From Actinoplanes sandaracinus (GTDB lineage: Bacteria > Actinomycetota > Actinomycetes > Mycobacteriales > Micromonosporaceae), in assembly GCF_030009775.1 (NCBI RefSeq), contig NZ_JASCTH010000036.1, positions 1-64,000 on the forward strand: 64,000 nt of DNA, written 5' to 3'. Under the pieces are notes generated by a model that was given only the letters and a program-made list of their open reading frames with translations, was not told the DNA's origin and searched no databases. Positions 1 to 8,246 of the stretch are shown here, piece after piece. The first letter of the stretch is position 1. Each line of letters opens with the position of its first letter. The translations under genes and the position numbers were made by a program.

Positions 1-845
1 TGCGCCGGGGGCCGCCAAGCCGGGCCACCCGCGGCGTCCACCACAACGCGCACCACTTCCCCGTCCGCCTGGACCGCGGGCATGCCGGCGTCGACGCGGA
101 CGGAGGCGACCGCGTCGCCCGCCAACCGCATCGCGAGTTCGTCGACGATGCGGCCGCCGGATCCGTACGGAATGAGGGTGGGCTCGTCGCCGATCGTGGG
201 CGCGAGCCGGCGGATGTACTCGACCACTCGCCGCGGGTCGAGGCCAGGGCCGCCGGGACGGCCGATGACCAGGGACACCGAGGCGGGATCGACCGGCACG
301 GCGAAGGCCGGATCGTCGGGCGCGACAGCCTCGTCAGTGCTGTGCAGCCAGAGTCCGGCCGGGATGGGCGTCGCCCGCAGCGGCGACTCCGCCCGCGGTG
401 GCCGGGCCAGCGTGCGCTGCCACGCCGGGGCGGGATGTCGTGGTCCCTCGATGAGGGGTGCCGCCCCGGGGCGGAACGTCCGCCAGTCTCCGCCGGCCAC
501 GAACAGCGCGTCGGGTAGGACGATCACCGGACCGTCCGGGGCGATCACGGGCAGATTCAGCGATTCGGCAAGATGCCGGGCCGCACACCAGCCGTCTGGT
601 CCGGGTGCGCCGGCCTCTGGCAGCACGAGCCGTACCGCCGCGCATCCCGGTGCCAACTCGCGGTTGAGCAATGCTCGCAACACCGGGATCTCAGGCAGTT
701 CGGCGGTGTGCACCACGACCGTGGTCACGTGGGTTTCGCCGGGTAGCTGTGGCAGCTCCGGGAGATCCGCCTCGGAGTCGCCGTCGACGACCAGGAGCGC
801 CGATCCGTGCTGGCGGATCGTCGGGGCGGCGGTGTGCTCGTACAG
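1..845 (-). CDS. Unknown protein, 5' part (runs off the left edge)
   Basis: On the minus strand one frame stays open from about 890 to the window edge and reads as normal protein sequence (for example LLVVDGDSEADLPELP and VPYGSGGRIVDELAMRLAG spans), so this is the N-terminal ~280 residues of a longer protein. I see no signal peptide, membrane helix or known motif and do not recognise the family. No ATG, GTG or TTG lies near its beginning. The only well-placed initiator is CTG at 843-845, six bases after a strong AAGGAG; the next possible GTG lies well inside. The gene follows the 895-1953 gene by about 50 bases on the same strand, so the two probably share a transcript. The end and total length cannot be seen. 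Confidence 0.65.
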   Translation of the reverse strand, partial: MYEHTAAPTIRQHGSALLVVDGDSEADLPELPQLPGETHVTTVVVHTAELPEIPVLRALLNRELAPGCAAVRLVLPEAGAPGPDGWCAARHLAESLNLPVIAPDGPVIVLPDALFVAGGDWRTFRPGAAPLIEGPRHPAPAWQRTLARPPRAESPLRATPIPAGLWLHSTDEAVAPDDPAFAVPVDPASVSLVIGRPGGPGLDPRRVVEYIRRLAPTIGDEPTLIPYGSGGRIVDELAMRLAGDAVASVRVDAGMPAVQADGEVVRVVVDAAGGPAWRPPA

Positions 846-894
846 CGGATGCTCCTTCTTTGCTCGTGGCCTTGGGAGGGAAACTCGTCAGGCG

Positions 895-1953
895 TCAGCC
901 TGCCCGGCAGTCCGCTCGCAGCGCGGAGACGCCGAGGTGGTCGTCCTCTCGTCCGCTGCCCCAGTCGATGCCCCGGGTCACCATCTGGACCGAGATCTCG
1001 CCCGAGGTGATGCCGTACCGACCGGCGTCGACCCAGCGACCCTGGTTGGCCGACTGGTCGACGTCGAACTCCGCGATGACGCCCGCATCGATGTCATCAT
1101 CGGCACGGACCAGGTAGTGCGCCGGCTTGCCCGCGGCGTCCTTCGGGTTTCCGGTGTCCGGCACATAGACGCTCAGGACGCAATTGCCGGTACGGACAGG
1201 TCCGGTGCGGAACCACCACACGATGACGTTGTCCCGGTCGTCCTTGGTGAGCGAGCCGCTCATCGGCACGGACACGACGCGTCCCCCGCAGCCGTCCCCG
1301 GTCCATCCACCGCTGGAGGAGTGGTACCAGTCGCTGGCCTGGCCGCTCACGTGATATCCGCGATCGGCGCTCTGTGGGCAGCTCTCGCCGGCCACCGCCA
1401 CGAATGGGGAAGCCCGGAGCGTATCGATTGCCGGTGACGGTGAGACCGCGCGCGGTCGCGGGGAAGGCGGCCGCGAGGAGACGGGCGTCGTGGCCGGCTG
1501 GCTGTTCGTGACGGGCGGCTCCGGCTCCACGCTCGGCGGGGTGAACGCCGTGGTGCCCAGGCCGCCGGCCACGATGCCGTCCGGTCTGTCATCGACGGCA
1601 TTCTGCGCGCTTCGGTCACGGTCGGGACCGAAAATGACGAGGCCGACGGCGACCGCGACGGCTGTGGCCGCGACCGCCGCGATCGCCGCCGTCCTCCGCC
1701 GTGCGCGATCTGTGGCGTGGCCACCTGCACCCATGCCGGTGGCCGCCGCCGAGCAGGCCCGGATGGTACGGATCGGCGCGGTGCCGGTTGGTTCGATCAG
1801 CCCGGCCCAGTCGCCGCTGGGACGCGGCTTGCCGGGGGTCCGGTGCCGGCCGGCGGACCCGACCGTCTCCGAGGTCAACACGAACAACGGACGCAGCAAC
1901 GTGAACTCTGTCGACGGCTGATCTTCCGGCCCATTTTCGTTGTCGTGCGTCAC
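895..1953 (-). CDS. Single-pass membrane protein with secreted C-terminal domain, function unknown
   Basis: The predicted protein has 352 residues. A charged cytoplasmic N-terminus (1-85) is followed by an alanine/valine-rich transmembrane helix at about 88-109. Next comes a Pro/Ser/Thr-rich linker (about 130-175), then a compact C-terminal domain with three or four cysteines. That domain would lie outside the membrane. I chose GTG 1951-1953 because AGAAGG lies six bases upstream; ATGs at 1975-1977 and 1984-1986 are in frame but poorly spaced. This is the usual build of actinobacterial surface proteins with a small beta-rich ectodomain, but I cannot name the domain. The next gene downstream begins about 50 bases after this stop. 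Confidence 0.7.
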   Translation of the reverse strand: MTHDNENGPEDQPSTEFTLLRPLFVLTSETVGSAGRHRTPGKPRPSGDWAGLIEPTGTAPIRTIRACSAAATGMGAGGHATDRARRRTAAIAAVAATAVAVAVGLVIFGPDRDRSAQNAVDDRPDGIVAGGLGTTAFTPPSVEPEPPVTNSQPATTPVSSRPPSPRPRAVSPSPAIDTLRASPFVAVAGESCPQSADRGYHVSGQASDWYHSSSGGWTGDGCGGRVVSVPMSGSLTKDDRDNVIVWWFRTGPVRTGNCVLSVYVPDTGNPKDAAGKPAHYLVRADDDIDAGVIAEFDVDQSANQGRWVDAGRYGITSGEISVQMVTRGIDWGSGREDDHLGVSALRADCRAG

Positions 1954-2106
1954 GCCAGGCCTTCTACCGTTCGCCATGCCGATCATGATGTCGGCATGCT
2001 ACGGGCACGGGACCTGCACCAACAGGCTTTGTCGCGCCCTTTGCCAGTTCGTTGCGAGCAAACGCTCTCTGGCCGAGGCGGCCAGGAGGACGACTGCTGT
2101 GGCGCG

Positions 2107-2600
2107 GAATTCAGCGCTGTGCCGGGAGCCGCCTGCCCCACCGCGCCGTCCGTGAGCGAACTCGGTGCGGGCCGGGATCCCAGCCCGGTTGTAGATCAGT
2201 TGGCGCAGTGGGAAGGGGCAAACCTACTTCTGTTCGAAGACGGCACCGACCACGAGGGCGACCGTACGACAGTGCGGCGGGACAGCGTCGAGGTGATCAT
2301 CCAGGCGCCGAAGCAGTGGCGCGACCGGATCGCCGCCACCATTCACCAGGTGCGCGTCGACGACGCCGGCTGCCCGGCCAGCCACCGGATCAGCACCGGA
2401 CCGGACCTGCGCCCCACCCCGCCGGGAGACGTCGCGACCTTGCGTGACGTGACCTCGGTATCGGTCTGCAAATACCCCCTGCCGCATGGGATTTCCGCGT
2501 CACCGTCCTCGCCGCGCCTGCTGTCCAGCCTGCGCCTGGACGGCCCGGCGGCCGCGGACGAGATCCGGCGGATCGCCGTGGCCGCGCGGTGGCGACGCTC
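2107..2600 (+). pseudogene. Truncated secreted-protein gene (middle/C-terminal part)
   Basis: One forward frame reads as genuine protein (LAQWEGANLLLFEDGTDHEG, DVTSVSVCKYPLPHG, PRLLSSLRLDGPAAADEIRR). It ends abruptly near 2600 where a transposase fragment on the other strand begins. The pattern of a VSVC stretch followed by an LLSSLRLDG-type helix resembles secreted or lipoprotein genes often seen in Micromonosporaceae; that comparison is from memory. No signal peptide or convincing start is present upstream, so the 5' end seems lost as well. The frame stays open to 2727 only by running into the transposase antisense. Confidence 0.5.
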
Positions 2601-2848
2601 CGGTGAGGTCGGTGCTGATAGTGGTGTCGTCCGCACGCGCGGAGGGCGTGGAGCAGGTGCGCCTGGTTCCAGATCAGGGTGCGGTCGAGTATCTCGTGGC
2701 GGCAGGTTTGGATCCAGCGTTCCATGACCGCGCTCCTGCGGGGTATCCGGACACCGCTGAGCACGACGCGTTGATCCTCGGTGTCGGCGAGCACGGTGTC
2801 GAACAGAGCGGGATACTTGCCGTCTCGATCACGGATCAGGTTTCTGGA
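2590..2848 (-). pseudogene. Transposase fragment, integrase-core (DDE) C-terminal part
   Basis: The reverse frame reads LIRDRDGKYPALFDTVLAD, then VMERWIQTCRHEILDRTLIW, then HHYQHRPHRS. This is the C-terminal half of an integrase-core transposase of the IS3/IS481 kind: an aspartate in the RDRD stretch, the catalytic glutamate in MERW, and the YxxHRPH tail. The N-terminal half, with the helix-turn-helix and first catalytic residue, is absent, and a stop codon sits directly before the fragment. It abuts the truncated secreted-protein gene, which suggests that an insertion followed by deletion destroyed that gene. Confidence 0.7.
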
Positions 2849-2926
2849 GGCCATCTAGGAGTTGGGCACCAGCGGCGGCGCCCACCACGACCAAAAGTGG
2901 GTCAGAGCCGGTAGGCGGTGAGCAGG

Positions 2927-2958
2927 ACCGGCCGGGACGTCTGCGCGTCCCGGCCGGT
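2927..2958 (-). terminator. Intrinsic-type hairpin after the 2965-3363 gene
   Basis: A perfect 13-bp inverted repeat (arms 2927-2939 and 2946-2958, ACCGGCCGGGACG) has a 6-base loop and lies just downstream of the minus-strand stop codon. There is no long U tract, as is common in high-GC actinobacteria. Confidence 0.75.
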
Positions 2959-2964
2959 GTGTGC

Positions 2965-3363
2965 TCAGGTCAGGAGGGTGACCGAGTAGTCGAGGGTCGT
3001 CCCGCTGGCGGTGTAGGTCGCGGTCTGGCCGTTCGAGCAGTACGAGACGAAGACGTTGCCCGGCACGTCGTCGCCGGCCTGGGCGTGCACCAGCGGGCGC
3101 ACGTCGATGCCCTCGGTGAAGGGGGTAGAGGCCAGGTCGACGAGGCGCCACTGGTTGATCGGGTAGTTGTCGGTGGGGGCGGACAGTTGTCCATCGCGGG
3201 TGGTCAGCTGGAAGTTGATCACGAAGCCGCCGTTGTTGACCACGGCGATCTTCTGCACGCAGGGCACAGCCTGTGCCTGGGCGGGTGACGCGGCGAGCCC
3301 GACCGCCCCCGTCGTCAGCACGGTGGCGGTGAGGGCGATTGCCCGGAACCGGTGGACTGTCAT
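2965..3363 (-). CDS. Small exported protein, function unknown
   Basis: The product has 132 residues. A classical Sec signal peptide (basic start MTVHRFR, hydrophobic core, Ala-rich end through ASPAQAQA) would leave a secreted protein of about 100 residues with two cysteines, one just after the cleavage site and one in FVSYCSNGQ, possibly forming a disulphide. The mature part is rich in beta-type sequence. The start ATG 3361-3363 has GGAGG six bases upstream; the open frame extends further but without a ribosome site. A strong hairpin follows the stop and the AT-rich stretch 3420-3470 probably holds the promoter. I do not recognise a specific family. Confidence 0.8.
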   Translation of the reverse strand: MTVHRFRAIALTATVLTTGAVGLAASPAQAQAVPCVQKIAVVNNGGFVINFQLTTRDGQLSAPTDNYPINQWRLVDLASTPFTEGIDVRPLVHAQAGDDVPGNVFVSYCSNGQTATYTASGTTLDYSVTLLT

Positions 3364-3539
3364 CGGCGGACCTCCATGTCCGTGGGGAACGTTGCGCGAC
3401 CCCCAGTAACCGGACAGCGCAGGCATAAACACGATCCTCTATATATACGATCTTAGATAATTCGAGCGTTGGGCATCGCCGGGATCGGGGCCATGATGAA
3501 GTCCTCGGAGTCGTGCAGCCCGAGTTCGGGCCGGTGCCG

Positions 3540-4110
3540 GGCCAGCGCGAACGCCTGCTCTGTCTGGATCCACCTTGCGATCCAGCTGCTCCGCGATGAA
3601 ACCGGCATCGGCGAGCCCGGCCGGTTGCGCTTCACCCCGGCGGGCAAGCCACCGGCGGCGAGACTGACCCTGGCGGTCGTGGCGGTCGTGGCGGACGGCG
3701 ACGCGGTCATCGTCGAGGTCACCGACGACGGTCGCGGCGTCGATCCCGACAGGGTCAAACACAAGGCGTACGTGAAGGGCCTGATCTCCGAGCAGGAGTT
3801 GGAGTCACTCACCGACACCGAGGCCGTCGACCTGGTCTTCCGCCCCGGATTCTCCACCGCCGACCAGGTTTCGGAACTCTCCGGCCGTGGAGTCGGCATG
3901 GACACGGTGGAGACCGTACGGGTCCCCACTGCCGACATGGGCCGGGTACTGCACCAGGACGTCGTGGTGATGCGCGGCGAGGTGGTTCCCGTGATCGACC
4001 TGGCCCGGGCGCTGGACATGCCGTGGTCCCCGGATCCCGGCACCGACCGCGCGATCCTTGTGGTCAACGTCAACGGCCAGCGTCGACCGATGTCTTCCTC
4101 GCAACACAGG
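3540..4110 (+). pseudogene. cheA (fragment): Relic of a CheA chemotaxis histidine kinase
   Basis: The forward frame carries part of a CheA ATPase domain: GKPPAARLTLAV, then VIVEVTDDGRGVDP (G1 box), RPGFSTADQVSELSGRGVG (G2 box) and MDTV. It then jumps directly to a CheW-like stretch (GRVLHQDVVVMRGEVVPVID, ARALDMP) with the intervening sequence missing. The phosphotransfer, P2 and dimerisation domains and any plausible start codon are absent. In an intact cell CheA would phosphorylate CheY in response to chemoreceptors; this copy cannot. A cheY fragment lies directly downstream, so a whole chemotaxis locus decayed here. Confidence 0.75.
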
Positions 4111-4168
4111 TGCTGCCACTGCTCACCGGGAACAGCGGCCCGACCAGCCAACAGGGAAGTGACCCGCC

Positions 4169-4399
4169 ATGACCACCGTGATGCTCGTCGACGACTCCGC
4201 CACCATGCTCATGAGCCTCGAATCCATTCTCACCAAAGCCGGCTACGCGGCCGAGACCGCTGGGCACGGCAAGGAAGCTCTCGACAAACTCAGCAAAGGG
4301 CTTGCCATCGCTCAAGTCGCCGAGCACCTCGGCTGGCGCAACCCCGCCGGCGGCCTTGCCGTCAGCTACACCAGAACCGGCTCCTCGCCGCCAACGTGA
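4169..4399 (+). pseudogene. cheY (fragment): Truncated CheY-like response regulator
   Basis: The frame opens with MTTVMLVDDSATMLMSLESI and continues through KAGYAAETAGHGKEALDKL. This is the first beta-alpha-beta unit of a CheY receiver, including the acidic pair (DD). After about residue 44 the sequence switches to an unrelated 30-residue tail ending at 4399, so the phosphoacceptor aspartate and the rest of the fold are missing. The start is preceded by a purine-rich stretch 9-15 bases upstream. With the cheA relic before it, this looks like a deletion-scarred chemotaxis operon. Confidence 0.75.
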
Positions 4400-4539
4400 C
4401 CCTACGCAAACGAGGACCCGGGAAGGCACCCCGCAATGAGGGTCCGTAACGCGAACGGCACCGTCCCGTCAGCGCTGACATCCGCGGTTCCGGGCCTGAT
4501 GTGGGAGTGTCAAGAAGGACGGCTCTGGCGCAGAAAAGG

Positions 4540-4622
4540 TGGTCACGTTGATCGGCCGATGCGAGCAGGATGCGTTGGCGTAAGAGGTCGAAGCCGGCAT
4601 GTCCGTACATCTGCCGCTTCAG
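4540..4622 (-). pseudogene. C-terminal tail of a transposase (ISL3-like)
   Basis: The reverse frame reads SLKRQMYGHAGFDLLRQRIL, a typical C-terminal end of ISL3-family transposases (family from memory of the LKRQMYGRAGFxLLR ending). Only this tail remains. It overlaps the last codons of the 4619-5800 gene, so the very end of that protein may have been created by the insertion junction. Confidence 0.5.
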
Positions 4623-5800
4623 GCTGAGGATTTCGTGCCAACGAGGATGGCCAGGCACATCTCGTCAGCGGTGCCCTGTCCCCAGATCACATAGCGGGCC
4701 GGCAGAGACCGCAGTTGCGGCAGTTGCCGGCGCAACTCAGCGTCATGGGTGCAGGTCACTCGCAGGGTGTCGCCTGCCTTGATCGCTACCGGGCTGTCCT
4801 GCACTCGCAGCCGCTGGTCGTCGAAGTTGTACGTGGGAACGTCGAGCAGAGTTCGGGCCGTCGGGGTGCCGGGGTTGAGTTCGACCTTGATCGAGCGGCC
4901 GAGTAGGTGCATGTGCCCGCCTAGCCCGTAGACCCGCATGCCGCTCTGCTTCACCACGTGGTCGCAGTGCTGCTCGTTGCTGGGGGATGGTTTGCCACCG
5001 CTGCAGAGCTTGAGCAGCCCTGCCGCAGCCTCAGCGGACCCGTCGCCGAAGCGCCGGGTGACATCGGTGACGGCGGCGTCACGGTCGCACAGCGGGCCGG
5101 ACTCCGCGGCGGTGCAGGGCAGCTCGACCGGCGCGGGGAGCAGGGTGGTGTGCAGCGGCGTCAGGGCCGTCTCGGTCAGGCGCAGTCGGATGCCGGACTG
5201 GTCGCTGAACTTGCCCTTCTGGTCGACGGTCAGCAGGTTGTAGTGCACTTGCATGATGAGTTGGCTGCCGGCGGGCATGGGGTAGCCGACTTCCGGACTC
5301 AACAGGGTCTCCTGGCCACCGGGTGCCCAACTGGCGACCCAGGTTGCTTTGTCGCCCACGTCGGCGTCGCCGAAACAGGTCCAACCGGGTCCGGGTGTGG
5401 CGGTATCTCTCTTACGGGCCGCAGTGACGGCGGTGTCGTCGATGCGGAAGAAGATGGCGTGGTGGACGATGTCGAGATTTTGCGGCAGGAACTGGCTGCC
5501 GGTGAGAAACGCGTCGCTCGTCAGCTTCGGGTCGATGAGGAAGCACCGGTACTCGTCCGTGCCGCCCGCGGGAGCTGCCGGTGTGTACGACTCCGGCATG
5601 TGGATCTGGGCGAATCTCTCGCCCGCGCGCAGCGGCGGTGCGGGGGGCGGCGAGTGGGGCGCCGGATGAGCAGCCGCCGTGCCTCGATCGCCGACCTCCT
5701 CGCCGGTCGGCGTCGTGGCGCAGGACGCGGCTAGCACGATCGCCAGCAATGTCGTAAAGCCTTCGCCGACGCGCCGCCGCCATTGAGTCGTGGTGTGCAT
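4619..5800 (-). CDS. Copper type II monooxygenase-like (PHM/DBH fold) lipoprotein
   Basis: The product has 393 residues. It starts with a lipoprotein signal ending in the lipobox LAASC (Cys27), so the protein would be anchored outside the cytoplasmic membrane. The body matches the two-domain copper monooxygenase fold of peptidylglycine and dopamine beta-monooxygenases. All six usual copper ligands are visible in order: His113-His114 (DIVHHAIFF), His186 (MQVHYN), His296 and His298 (GGHMHLLG) and Met381 (TADEMC). These enzymes hydroxylate C-H bonds using ascorbate and oxygen; the substrate here is unknown. The start ATG 5798-5800 has GGAGG upstream. The last residues (GTKSSA) overlap a transposase tail, so the native C-terminus may be slightly altered, but the methionine ligand is kept. 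Confidence 0.75.
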   Translation of the reverse strand: MHTTTQWRRRVGEGFTTLLAIVLAASCATTPTGEEVGDRGTAAAHPAPHSPPPAPPLRAGERFAQIHMPESYTPAAPAGGTDEYRCFLIDPKLTSDAFLTGSQFLPQNLDIVHHAIFFRIDDTAVTAARKRDTATPGPGWTCFGDADVGDKATWVASWAPGGQETLLSPEVGYPMPAGSQLIMQVHYNLLTVDQKGKFSDQSGIRLRLTETALTPLHTTLLPAPVELPCTAAESGPLCDRDAAVTDVTRRFGDGSAEAAAGLLKLCSGGKPSPSNEQHCDHVVKQSGMRVYGLGGHMHLLGRSIKVELNPGTPTARTLLDVPTYNFDDQRLRVQDSPVAIKAGDTLRVTCTHDAELRRQLPQLRSLPARYVIWGQGTADEMCLAILVGTKSSA

Positions 5801-6155
5801 GCGCCTACCCTCCTGAATGGAACCGGCTGCTGCGGGCTGCAGCCGGAGATTACTTGCCGGGTCGCGGATCGGCGGGCGACGGAGACTGGCCTGCTAGCCG
5901 AACCGGCCGGTTGTTCATACATGCCGAGTGGCATTCTGGCGCGAATGCCGGGCGGGAAACGCCAGCCAACAGGCACCTTCCGCGAGGTAGAAAATCCACC
6001 CTTCGCTCAGGATAACCGTTGACGTGATTGACATACATAGACGGGAATAGTTTTCTAATGATGGGAATACTGCTCCAAGGTCGCCGCACTTACGAGTGCT
6101 GTGCGCCACCTATGCGCGCAACAATTTCAAGAAATATTTATTGTGAACAATCCAG
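5801..6155. other. Gene-free stretch with possible promoter
   Basis: No open frame here looks coding. The region is unusually AT-rich for this window. A TTGACA at 6030-6035 followed 18 bases later by TTTCTA is a weak forward promoter candidate, pointing at the IS630 relic. The 5' leader and GGAGG site of the monooxygenase-like lipoprotein lie at the left end. Confidence 0.4.
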
Positions 6156-6782
6156 GTGCGGCGGCAAGCGGCGCAATGGCTCGAGGAAGGTGTGCCAGCG
6201 GAGGTGGCCCGGCGGCTGCGGGTTTCGGCGACCGCGATGTACGGCAGGCGGCAGCGGTGGCGGCAAGGTGGTGTGCAGGCCCTCGCCTCGAAGAGCGCAC
6301 CGGGCAGCCGGTGCCGTCTGGATGAGGATCGGTTGCGTGAGCTGGCTACGGTGTTAAACGAAGGCCCGGCTGCGCACGGCTTCACCGAGGATCAGCGCTG
6401 GACCCTGGCGCGGGTGGCGGACCTGATCGCCCGCGGGTTCCGGATCCGGTACACGCTGCGCTGCCACGACCATCATGTACCGGGTGGGCTGGTCGGCGCA
6501 GGTGTCCACGCACCGGGCCGTCGAACGCGAGCGGCGTAGCTTCACCGAACGCGACTACATCGGCTTGATCGACGCCGCCCAGCAACAACTCGACGGGCCG
6601 ATCGTGCTGATCTGGGACATCCTGAGCATCCACGTCAGCGTCGCGATGCGGGAGATGATCGACGCCCGGGACTGGCCGCATGTGGTCCGGCTGCCTGCCT
6701 ACGCACCCGACCTCAACCCCGTCGAAATGTTGTGGTCCCACCTGAAACGCGGCATCGGCAACCTCGCCGTCCGCGGCGTCGA
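6156..6782 (+). pseudogene. IS630-family transposase relic
   Basis: The N-terminal part (AQWLEEGVPAEVARRLRVS, then RDLIARGF-like sequence) is the helix-turn-helix of an IS630/Tc1-mariner transposase. Near 6470 the frame shifts by one. It continues as YRVGWSAQVSTHRAVERERR and, after loss of the section that would hold the first catalytic aspartate, as LIWDILSIH (second Asp), LPAYAPDLNPVEMLW (catalytic Glu) and SHLKRGIGNLAVRG. It stops near 6782 without its normal C-terminus. One frameshift, one internal deletion and one terminal truncation make it inactive. Confidence 0.75.
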
Positions 6783-6790
6783 CCACGGAC

Positions 6791-7190
6791 TTAGGCGTAT
6801 TCCGGCGGCCAGCCGTCGGCGGGGATCCGGCGCAGGGCGTCCTGGGTGGCCGGATGCCGCCATAGCTGGTGGACGAGCGCGGCTTGGTCGGCTGCGGTTT
6901 CGTCGTCGAGGATCAGTTTCGCGAAGTAGGTTGTCCGGGAGTCGGTCAGATCCGAGGTCTTCGCCGCGTTGATGCGGCTGCCGCCCAGGGCGCGTGCCTG
7001 GTCGAGTTGTTCTGCTGTCGCGGCCCTGATGGCGGGTTTACGGGCCGCGTTGACACTCTGCGGGACCACCTCGAGCTGTGGGTCAGTGATCGTTCGGAAA
7101 CGGGCGATCATGGACCACGCGAGCTTCGTCTCGTGATCGAGATCTCCGCTGTCGCGCAGCCAGCGATGATCCGCTCTCGCCGTTCGGCGG
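6791..7190 (-). pseudogene. Fragment of an unidentified gene, 5' end lost
   Basis: The reverse frame gives a normal-looking protein of about 130 residues (ETKLAWSMIARFRTITDPQL, then GGSRINAAKTSDLTDSRTTY and LWRHPATQDALRRIPADGWP). Upstream of about 7190 it is replaced by antisense of an istB fragment, so the start is lost; the frame itself continues open to 7279. The C-terminus is natural-looking and the stop lies beside the IS630 relic. I do not recognise the family. Confidence 0.45.
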
Positions 7191-7204
7191 CATAGTCGGC
7201 CAGT

Positions 7205-7516
7205 CTGGCCACCGGCACGTTCATCGCCAAGGCCGAGAATGTGCTCCTGCTGGGCCCGCCAGGGATCGGCAAGACCCACCTGGCCATCGGGCTGGCCATC
7301 AAAGCCGCCTCACGCTATGAACAAGCCTCGATCATGGTCACCTCGAACCTGCCGTTCGGCCGCTGGGGCGAGACCTTCGCCGACGACATCGTCGCCGCCG
7401 CGATGATCGACCGGCTCGTCCACCACGCCGAGGCCCTCACCCTCACCGGCGACTCCTACCGAACCCGCCACCGGCGAGAACTCCTCACCAGGGAAACACG
7501 CACCAAACGCTCGTAA
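7205..7516 (+). pseudogene. istB (fragment): IstB-like ATPase relic of an IS21-family element
   Basis: The frame reads GTFIAKAENVLLLGPPGIGK, the Walker A of the IstB helper ATPase. It then jumps, after deletion of the Walker B region, to MVTSNLPFGRWGETFADDIV and MIDRLVHHAEALTLTGDSYR, the normal C-terminal part. The N-terminal third is also gone. IstB assists IstA in IS21 transposition. A partial istA lies at 10067-10893 in the same orientation, but the two are not adjacent and need not come from one element. Confidence 0.75.
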
Positions 7517-7946
7517 CTGCTGGTCGGGGGGTTAGCTTTCCCGAATCCACAGAGGGTCAAATTTCAGAAAGCGCTGACAGCACTGTCCTCTGCTTACCCC
7601 GAGGAAGACGGTGTGGCCTCCTGCATCGTCAATATCTTCACTCGCGGTGCTGGGGGCGGCGGGGCCGCAGCCATGTATCGCGCTCGTGAACCAGCCAGGT
7701 GGCTATCGTCGGCGACGGTGAAGTTGTTGATCACAGTCTGGGTGTCGGCCTAGCGCCGTGGGGCCCGCCGGTCAGCCCGGCGTCAGACAGTGCGAAATCC
7801 GTAAGGCGGCACTCTCGTTCGACCCGCCGGCGGCGGGTGCCGTCCTCGCGTACCCCGGAAGTCCGCGAAGCGCCGTGGCGCGGTGAGTGAAAAGACGGCG
7901 CCCGCCAAAGGGTTGTTCTCGTTTCCGAAAGATTAAATACTATCGA
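7517..7946. other. Gene-poor stretch between istB relic and cellulase promoter
   Basis: The first 60 bases, just after the istB stop, look like the outer end of an IS21-type element, but I could not pair them with another end. A short forward stretch at about 7565-7680 could encode LTALSSAYPEEDGVASCIVN, which reads like protein but has no start or continuation, so it may be a gene fragment. The last 60 bases (7887-7946) turn AT-rich and lead into the CebR box. Confidence 0.35.
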
Positions 7947-7960
7947 TGGGAGCGCTCCCA
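7947..7960. promoter_or_regulatory. CebR-type cellulase operator (perfect palindrome)
   Basis: TGGGAGCGCTCCCA is the exact 14-bp palindrome bound by CebR, the LacI-family cellobiose-responsive repressor of cellulase and cellobiose-uptake genes in actinomycetes (established knowledge). It lies 41 bases before the GTG start of the interrupted cellulase at 8002. Confidence 0.85.
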
Positions 7961-8001
7961 GCGTCCCGTTCCTCATCCTGCCCGTTCCCCTTGGAGTTCG
8001 A

Positions 8002-8195
8002 GTGATCGCCAAACGCAAACGCCGGGCCGTAGCCGCCGCCCTCGGGCTGGCGCTCGCGGTGACCGGCGGGACCGCCGCGGCCGTGAGCGCCGCACCCGGC
8101 GCCTCCGCTGCCGCCGCGGCCCCGGCCACCGACTGGCTGCACGTCTCCGGCAACAAGATCGTCGACGCCGCCGGCAATCCGGTCTGGCTGACCGG
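8002..8195 (+). pseudogene. 5' part of GH5 cellulase, cut by element insertion
   Basis: From GTG 8002 (GGAG eight bases upstream) the frame gives a basic start, a hydrophobic core and an Ala-rich signal peptide. It then gives TDWLHVSGNKIVDAAGNPVW and LTG, the opening of a GH5 cellulase, closely similar to the intact copy at 15087. Homology stops at the GG dinucleotide 8194-8195. The rest of the gene resumes at 20975: 194 bases here plus 1759 there give 651 codons in one frame with no indel. The gene is therefore split, not simply truncated. The CebR box just upstream still makes this promoter look regulated. Confidence 0.85.
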
Positions 8196-8213
8196 CGTCA
8201 GTCGTGCCAAACC
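8177..8213. other. attL: Predicted attL of the 12.78 kb element
   Basis: The host cellulase sequence up to the GG at 8194-8195 is joined to element sequence CGTCAGTCGTGCCAAACC (8196-8213). The 18 bases to the right of GG are, at 15 of 18 positions, the reverse complement of the 18 bases to the left of the GG in attR (20955-20972). An imperfect inverted repeat around a central dinucleotide is the expected form of an attP for a large serine integrase. Confidence 0.75.
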
Positions 8214-8246
8214 TGGCTACATTGGATCATGGGGGAGGAGCCGGGC

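Noticed and set aside
82..1437. Forward open frame of 451 codons at the left edge
   Set aside because: The reverse strand carries two coherent coding sequences over the same bases; the forward translation is Ser/Arg/Gly-rich with no motif.
6791..7279. Full-length gene on the minus strand between the IS630 and istB relics
   Set aside because: The N-terminal part beyond about 7190 is antisense to the istB Walker A region and does not read as protein, so only a fragment is supported.
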